In this document: in pieces, positions 59,990 through 64,000 of the stretch
How positions within the stretch are numbered: position 1 is the first letter of the stretch
How the letters are laid out: each line of letters opens with the position of its first letter
Source: CBDBCU01 sp965243185
GTDB taxonomy: Bacteria; Chloroflexota; Dehalococcoidia; Lucifugimonadales; UBA3495
DNA length: 64,000 nt
Reading direction: 5' to 3'
Assembly (NCBI GenBank): GCA_965243185.1
Contig: OZ251531.1
Location: 2,480,001-2,544,000 of the forward strand
Notes under the pieces: model-generated
Database searches by the model: none
The model's input: only the letters and a program-made list of their open reading frames with translations
Told to the model about the DNA's origin: nothing
Made by a program: the position numbers and the translations under genes

Positions 59990-60787
59990 ATGATGTACGA
60001 CGGCGGGGGTTATACCCTTTACAATGAGGATTTTTTGGCCGGGGCCGGGCGGGTGGCCGACGGGGCGGTGGATTTGGTTATCGCTGACCCGCCGTATGGG
60101 TTAGGCAAGGATTACGGGAACGTTTCGGACAAGTTGCCGCCGGGGGAGTTTCTGGAGTGGACGGCGGCGTGGGTTGACGCCGTTCTGCCGAAGTTGAAGG
60201 AGACCGGCAGTCTCTACATTTTCACTACCTGGCGGTATTCCCCGGAGATTTTTGCTTTCCTGAAAACCCGGATGGTGATGGTGAACGAAATCATCTGGGA
60301 TCGGAAGGTGCCAAGTATGGGCGGGACGCCCCGCCGCTTTTCGTCGGTACACGATACTATCGGCTTTTTTGCCAAGGCCGGGAATTACTATTTTGACTTG
60401 GATGCGGTGCGAATTCCTTATGACGCCGTTACCAAGAAAGCCCGGACGCGGGAGCGGTTTGTGGGCAAGAAGTGGCTGGAAGTGGGCTGCAATCCCAAGG
60501 ATGTTTGGCGGGTGTCGCGGCTGCATCGTCAGCATCGGGAGCGGGAGGCGCATCCGACGCAGAAGCCGTTGGAAATCATTGAGCGGATGGTCAAGTCGAG
60601 CTGCCCGGAGCAAGGGTTGGTGCTGGATCCGTTTGCCGGTTCCGGGACGACGGTTGCGGCGTGTGTTCAGAACGGGCGGCGGTGCGTGGCGTATGAAATC
60701 AGTTCGGAGTATTGCGAGCTGATTGAGCGGCGGATTGAACGGCTGCGGGGGCAGCCGCCATTGGAGAAGGGAGGGCGGCCGGGTTAG
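59990..60787 (+). CDS. Second DNA methyltransferase (DPPY type)
   Basis: 265 residues from ATG 59990 (GGGAGGG upstream). Motif IV VIADPPYGLGKDY at residue about 35 and motif I GLVLDPFAGSGTTVAA near 215 give the beta-class N6-adenine pattern. It probably works with, or protects against, the upstream methyltransferase-HNH fusion, perhaps for another strand or half-site. It is followed by the extended -10 promoter of the DUF5678 gene. Confidence 0.88.
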   Translation: MMYDGGGYTLYNEDFLAGAGRVADGAVDLVIADPPYGLGKDYGNVSDKLPPGEFLEWTAAWVDAVLPKLKETGSLYIFTTWRYSPEIFAFLKTRMVMVNEIIWDRKVPSMGGTPRRFSSVHDTIGFFAKAGNYYFDLDAVRIPYDAVTKKARTRERFVGKKWLEVGCNPKDVWRVSRLHRQHREREAHPTQKPLEIIERMVKSSCPEQGLVLDPFAGSGTTVAACVQNGRRCVAYEISSEYCELIERRIERLRGQPPLEKGGRPG

Positions 60788-60807
60788 AGGGGATAAGGCC
60801 GGGGCTA

Positions 60808-60816
60808 TGCTATAAT
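60808..60816 (+). promoter_or_regulatory. Extended -10 promoter of the DUF5678/protease pair
   Basis: TGCTATAAT in GGGCTATGCTATAATTC, identical to those at 1265 and 9540, about 85 bp before the DUF5678 start. Confidence 0.55.
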
Positions 60817-60899
60817 TCGGAGCATACCGGGCTGTTGCTTTCCAATGGACAGCAGGGAGTTGACGGTTGAGACCGGCGGCTGGAGCAAGGAGGTTGAAA

Positions 60900-61148
60900 A
60901 TGGGGCAGTTGGATGGGGAGATTGCGACTTATAACCGGATGCGGGAGGAGCTGGAGGCTAATCACCGCTGGGAGTGGGTGGTTATTCACGGGGAGGAGTT
61001 GGTGGGGATTTTCGAGGATTTTCAGGTGGCGGCCAAAACCGCCGTGAAACGGTTTGGGCGGGAGCCTTTTCTGCTGCGCCAAGTAGGCCGGGGACAACGG
61101 ACTTTGCCGGCGTCGGTCTGGGGGCGGCGAGTTTATGTCCACGATTAG
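60900..61148 (+). CDS. DUF5678-like small protein, intact pair
   Basis: 82 residues after an AAGGAGG site, very close to the protein at 1355 in its first 60 residues (IATYNRMREELEANHRWEW, VVIHGEELVGIFEDFQVAAK). Its C-terminal 25 residues (FLLRQVGRGQRTLPASVWGR) are specific. It overlaps the protease gene by 14 nt. Probably the control partner of the protease; inference from conserved pairing. Confidence 0.8.
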   Translation: MGQLDGEIATYNRMREELEANHRWEWVVIHGEELVGIFEDFQVAAKTAVKRFGREPFLLRQVGRGQRTLPASVWGRRVYVHD

Positions 61149-61593
61149 CGGCAGGTTCAGCGACCAGCCGGGATTTTCTGGGCAGGCGGCGTTAATTCGC
61201 TATGGCCCGACTATCTTGGTGGAAATTGGCTATGACGCGGGCTTTGAGGACAGCGACCGGGAACGGCCGGATATACCGGATGATTTGCTGCCGGCGTTGG
61301 TGGATACGGGAGCATCGGATAGTTGTATTGACGCCAGCTATGCGGATACGCTGGGCTTGCTGAAGTCTGACCAAGGCGATATTGCCGGCGTCGGCGGTGT
61401 AATTTCCGTTGACTATTACTTGGCGCAGATCTATGTGCCGGGGTTGAACCGCACGATTTACGGGCAGTTTGCCGGGGTGCGGCTGCAAGGCGGGGGACAG
61501 TCGCAGTACGCCATTATCGGGCGGGATTTCCTTCAGAACTACACGCTGCTTTATCAAGGCCGCAACGGCCGCGTTACTATCAGCAGCGATTAG
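61135..61593 (+). CDS. Retropepsin-like aspartic protease, intact pair
   Basis: 152 residues from ATG 61135, 14 nt inside the DUF5678 gene. The catalytic motif ALVDTGASDSCIDASYAD is near residue 60 and the second conserved loop AIIGRDFLQNYTLLY near the C-terminus. It is a single-domain clan AA aspartic protease that would act as a dimer. The same gene pair, broken, occurs at 1355-1685. Substrate unknown; a toxin-antitoxin-like or proteolysis-control role is inference. Confidence 0.85.
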   Translation: MSTISGRFSDQPGFSGQAALIRYGPTILVEIGYDAGFEDSDRERPDIPDDLLPALVDTGASDSCIDASYADTLGLLKSDQGDIAGVGGVISVDYYLAQIYVPGLNRTIYGQFAGVRLQGGGQSQYAIIGRDFLQNYTLLYQGRNGRVTISSD

Positions 61594-61657
61594 GCGGGGG
61601 TTCTGGAGCGCAGCCGGGCGTCAATTTCTATTTATGTCTTACTTGGCGGCGGCCGGG

Positions 61658-62512
61658 TTAGAAGGGGTAGGGCTGGCCGCCGCCTACGGCCAGCACCTGG
61701 CCGGTGATGTAGGAAGCGTCGTGGGAGGCTAGAAAGGCGATGGCGGCGGCTTGTTCGTCGGCGTCGCCGCGGCGGCCCATAGGGATTTCGGAGAGGCGGG
61801 TTTCCTGCCGGTATTTTTCCTGGCGGGTCAGTTCCTCCGGTGGCAGTTCCGGGGGCGTTACGCTGATGCCGAAGTTGCGGGCGGTGACCCGGTCGTCAGC
61901 CAGGGTGCCACTGGGCGCCATACAGTTGACCCGGATGCCTTGGTCAGCTACTTCCCGGGCCAGAGAAGTGGTCAAGCCAATCTGCCCGGCTTTGGCGGCG
62001 GCGTAGGGGACGCGGAAGGCGCCGGTGACGGCGTGGGTGGCAACATTGACGATAGCCCCGGACTGCTGGTTCAGCATATAGGGCAGGACGGCGCGGCAGC
62101 ACCAAAGGGCAGTCCAGAAACTTTTGTTAATTTCGGCTTGAATCTGCTCCGGGGTGTAGTATTGGAAAGACTGGAACCAGATGGTGCCGCCGGCGACATT
62201 AGCCAATACATCAATGCGGCCATATTCGGCGTGGGCGGCGGCCATTAACGCCTGGGCGTTTTCCCATTGGGAGAGTTCGCCGAGGGCAACAATGGCGGAG
62301 CCGCCGAAGTCGCGGATTTCATCCCGCACCCGGTTGGCGGATGCGGCGACCATATCGCCGATGACGATGGCTGCGCCCTCTTGGGCCAGACGGCGGGCGG
62401 TGGCGGCGCCGATGCCTTGCCCGGCACCGGTTACTACGGCGACCTGTCCCGCAAAACGCCGGGCGCCGGCGGCCTTGCGGTCGAGGACCTTTATTGTTGG
62501 CTCATCGGGCAT
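61658..62512 (-). CDS. SDR family oxidoreductase
   Basis: 284 residues. NAD(P)-binding TGAGQGIGAATARRLAQEG near residue 28, NVAGG, and the catalytic Y-x3-K in VPYAAAKAGQIGL; the catalytic Ser position reads VATHAVTGA. It is a classical short-chain dehydrogenase, resembling 1,6-dihydroxycyclohexadiene-carboxylate dehydrogenases in its long C-terminus. The substrate cannot be inferred. Single-gene unit. Confidence 0.9.
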   Translation of the reverse strand: MPDEPTIKVLDRKAAGARRFAGQVAVVTGAGQGIGAATARRLAQEGAAIVIGDMVAASANRVRDEIRDFGGSAIVALGELSQWENAQALMAAAHAEYGRIDVLANVAGGTIWFQSFQYYTPEQIQAEINKSFWTALWCCRAVLPYMLNQQSGAIVNVATHAVTGAFRVPYAAAKAGQIGLTTSLAREVADQGIRVNCMAPSGTLADDRVTARNFGISVTPPELPPEELTRQEKYRQETRLSEIPMGRRGDADEQAAAIAFLASHDASYITGQVLAVGGGQPYPF

Positions 62513-62581
62513 TGCGCGCTCCTCTGGCGGCTGGATTGCCGGGGCCGGCAGTTCTGTCGCATTTTGGTGGTGGTGGGCGGC

Positions 62582-62770
62582 TTACCACAAGCCCAAACTC
62601 TTCATCACCTCCTCCGGTTCCCCCTCAACCAGTACGGTGGTGCCGCCTTTCAGGTGAACCTCCACAATGTGGTTGTTATCCGTCCCCTCCACCGCAGATA
62701 CTTCCGCGGGGATGATAAACACATCCTCCCCCACACAACCGATAAACCTAACCGCCTTCCTTTTAACCAT
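62582..62770 (-). CDS. Small FlbD-like protein
   Basis: 62 residues: MVKRKAVRFIGCVGEDVFII, then AVEGTDNNHIVEVHLKGG and LVEGEPEEVMKSLGLW. The beta-strand order and EPEEVMKSL end are like FlbD-type small regulators; identification is weak. It lies 70 bp downstream of the SDR gene start (SDR transcribed the same way). Confidence 0.45.
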   Translation of the reverse strand: MVKRKAVRFIGCVGEDVFIIPAEVSAVEGTDNNHIVEVHLKGGTTVLVEGEPEEVMKSLGLW

Positions 62771-62836
62771 TGCTGCCCTCCATAGTGTCTTTCTTGCTAC
62801 CCGGCCGCTGTCAACAGCGGCCGGGTAGGATTGGGG

Positions 62837-63214
62837 TTAGCGTATGGTAATGTCCGGATAATCCGAACCGTCAACGCCGTTGACATATTCAGAACCCGTC
62901 AATTCAAGGCCGTTGCCGCACCAAAGGGCATCCCAGTGATCGGGGCGGGTTTCCCCAGCCGCATAAAACTTAACCCGCTTGCCGTCCATAGGCGGTTCGC
63001 TGTTGGCGCAACTGGACTCTACCTCTTGCCAATCGTAGTCACTCCGATAGATAACCGGCTCCCGACCGGATTCCCTTTCCGCCGCAAGGTAAGCGTCAAC
63101 CGACGCCTGGTCTTTCAGGATGTCCTCCGCCGAGGGTGCGCCGCAGGCGATGCTCGCCACAAGGATACCGGCGATAAGGATACCGCCGGCAAGCCGGGAT
63201 TTGATATGTGCCAT
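62837..63214 (-). CDS. Small lipoprotein
   Basis: 125 residues from ATG 63214 (AGGAGG upstream). Lipobox ASIAC with Cys near residue 24, followed by a short soluble domain with Cys in VESSCANSEPP and ALWCGNGLELTG that may form a disulfide. Function unknown. Confidence 0.7.
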   Translation of the reverse strand: MAHIKSRLAGGILIAGILVASIACGAPSAEDILKDQASVDAYLAAERESGREPVIYRSDYDWQEVESSCANSEPPMDGKRVKFYAAGETRPDHWDALWCGNGLELTGSEYVNGVDGSDYPDITIR

Positions 63215-63331
63215 TATTGGCACCTCCTAAAAAATTGCCTGCAAGCGATGGCGCCGATTATGGGCAATCCCTTAACAGGGCAATCCCTAATGTCTGGCTC
63301 CATCAGACGCTTACCAGTATAGTGGGGCCGG

Positions 63332-64000
63332 CTACTTGAAGGCCGGCATTACTTCCTGGGTCAGCAGTTGCAGGCTGCGGTGGACGGCGGCTTTGGGCAG
63401 CATACCGCCGGGGTTCAGTTCGGCGGTGAATCCGGTCAAGCCGAGCATTTCCTGATACTGACGCAGGCGGTCGATGACCCGCTCCGGGCTGCCGACGATT
63501 ACCTTGGTTTCAAGGATGTCATCGTAGGTCATTTTTTCCAGCCGATCGAGGCGGGCGCGGCGGGCTTCAATCTGTTCGGCGCCGCCGCTGGTATCGGACA
63601 AGGCTTCCTCAAAGCGTCCCTGCTGAAAGCGTTCCCGCATCCGCCGGAAGTAGCTTTCGATAGTTTCCCGGGGTTCCGCAATAGCGTCCTCCTCCCGGGG
63701 CGCGACATAGAGGGGGAAACGGACGGAGATGTCGCCGCTGGCGCCGGGATGGCCGGCAGCGCGCCAAGCCTGATGGTAGGATTTAAGGTTGGTTTCCAGT
63801 TCATAGACATCCATTCCGCGCATGGACAGGAAAATGGGAAAGCCGAGGTTGCCGACCCGGGCGAAGCTGTCGCCGCCGCTGGAGGCGATGCGGATTTTGG
63901 GATGGGGCTTCTGGTAAGGCAGGGGCGTCAGGCGGGCGTTGGTGATGTGATTGTATTTGCCTTCGTAGGAAAAGGGTTCGCCGCGCCAAGCTTGCAGGAT
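63332..64000 (-). CDS. LLM class oxidoreductase, 5' part beyond the right edge
   Basis: Open from the right edge to TAG 63332 on the minus strand; the N-terminus lies outside the window. The visible part reads LPYQKPHPKIRIASSGGDSF, LGFPIFLSMRGMDVYELETN, ETIESYFRRMRERFQQGRFE and YDDILETKVIVGSPERVIDR, ending with LGLTGFTAELNPGGMLPKAA. It matches the C-terminal barrel of luciferase-like F420/FMN oxidoreductases. Substrate unknown. Confidence 0.85.
   Translation of the reverse strand: MLQAWRGEPFSYEGKYNHITNARLTPLPYQKPHPKIRIASSGGDSFARVGNLGFPIFLSMRGMDVYELETNLKSYHQAWRAAGHPGASGDISVRFPLYVAPREEDAIAEPRETIESYFRRMRERFQQGRFEEALSDTSGGAEQIEARRARLDRLEKMTYDDILETKVIVGSPERVIDRLRQYQEMLGLTGFTAELNPGGMLPKAAVHRSLQLLTQEVMPAFK

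Noticed and set aside
1..64000. tRNA or rRNA genes
   Set aside because: No cloverleaf-like T-loop pattern or rRNA core sequence was noticed by eye; a dedicated scan was not possible.

Overview
GC-rich bacterial DNA with long coding-dense stretches. The gene content fits an uncultivated Chloroflexota bacterium (Dehalococcoidia/SAR202-like). Pointers are luciferase-like (LLM) flavin/F420 oxidoreductases, a large molybdenum-hydroxylase subunit, a soluble reductive-dehalogenase-like Fe-S protein, Thr-Pro-rich lipoproteins, DUF1802 and DUF2851 proteins and DUF5678 plus retropepsin pairs. This is inferred from gene content only. No rRNA, tRNA or CRISPR array was seen.

Layout. 1-13.9 kb: an OB-fold lipoprotein running off the left edge, a DUF5678/protease pair cut short by a repeat, nadB-nadC, a carboxymuconolactone-decarboxylase-like gene, a leftward PaREP1/GNAT/NUDIX cluster, a membrane glycosyltransferase and an IscA-type Fe-S carrier. 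13.9-22.8 kb (leftward): an oligopeptide-type ABC binding lipoprotein, an 861-bp tandem duplication of an overlapping unknown gene pair, an Eco47II-like restriction-modification system with a PmeII-like remnant, DUF1802, VOC, LysR and TatD genes. 23-29 kb: a cold-shock-domain protein, moaB, a cupin, and a radC operon with two lipoproteins carrying signal-peptidase-like domains. 29-38.6 kb: an IS30 element, an LLM oxidoreductase, a small inverted-repeat element carrying a membrane-protein gene, a molybdenum hydroxylase, a Septu-type defence pair (ATPase plus HNH nuclease), VOC and alpha/beta hydrolase genes. 38.8-53 kb: a secreted-protein paralog, an SGNH-like protein, an ATPase/putative nuclease pair that may be an unnamed defence system, an RCC1-like remnant, the reductive-dehalogenase-like gene, an ABC binding protein with an in-frame TGA, copA, a toxin-antitoxin-like pair, DUF2851 and a lactonase. 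53-64 kb: another secreted-protein paralog, an ISAs1 element, rpsU, a second IS30, a methyltransferase-HNH fusion with a second methyltransferase, an intact DUF5678/protease pair, SDR, small proteins and a partial LLM oxidoreductase.

Three things stand out. First, a 0.5-0.7 kb element occurs four times (about 5.1, 12.6, 29.2 and 53.2 kb), always on the plus strand. It has no conserved reading frame, but several hairpins are kept by compensatory changes, so it looks like a structured RNA carried on a non-autonomous mobile element. Second, three paralogous secreted proteins (7.9, 38.8 and 53.9 kb) share a run of 9-10 C residues just after the signal peptide, and each is out of frame somewhere, which suggests phase variation. 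Third, there are many defence-like modules: Septu, an ATPase/nuclease pair, two restriction-modification loci, a TA-like pair and a duplicated orphan cassette.

Several genes carry one-base shifts, often in G/C runs (an IS30 copy, ISAs1, an RCC1-like gene, the secreted proteins). Housekeeping genes are intact, so decay or phase variation is plausible, but assembly homopolymer errors cannot be excluded from the sequence alone.
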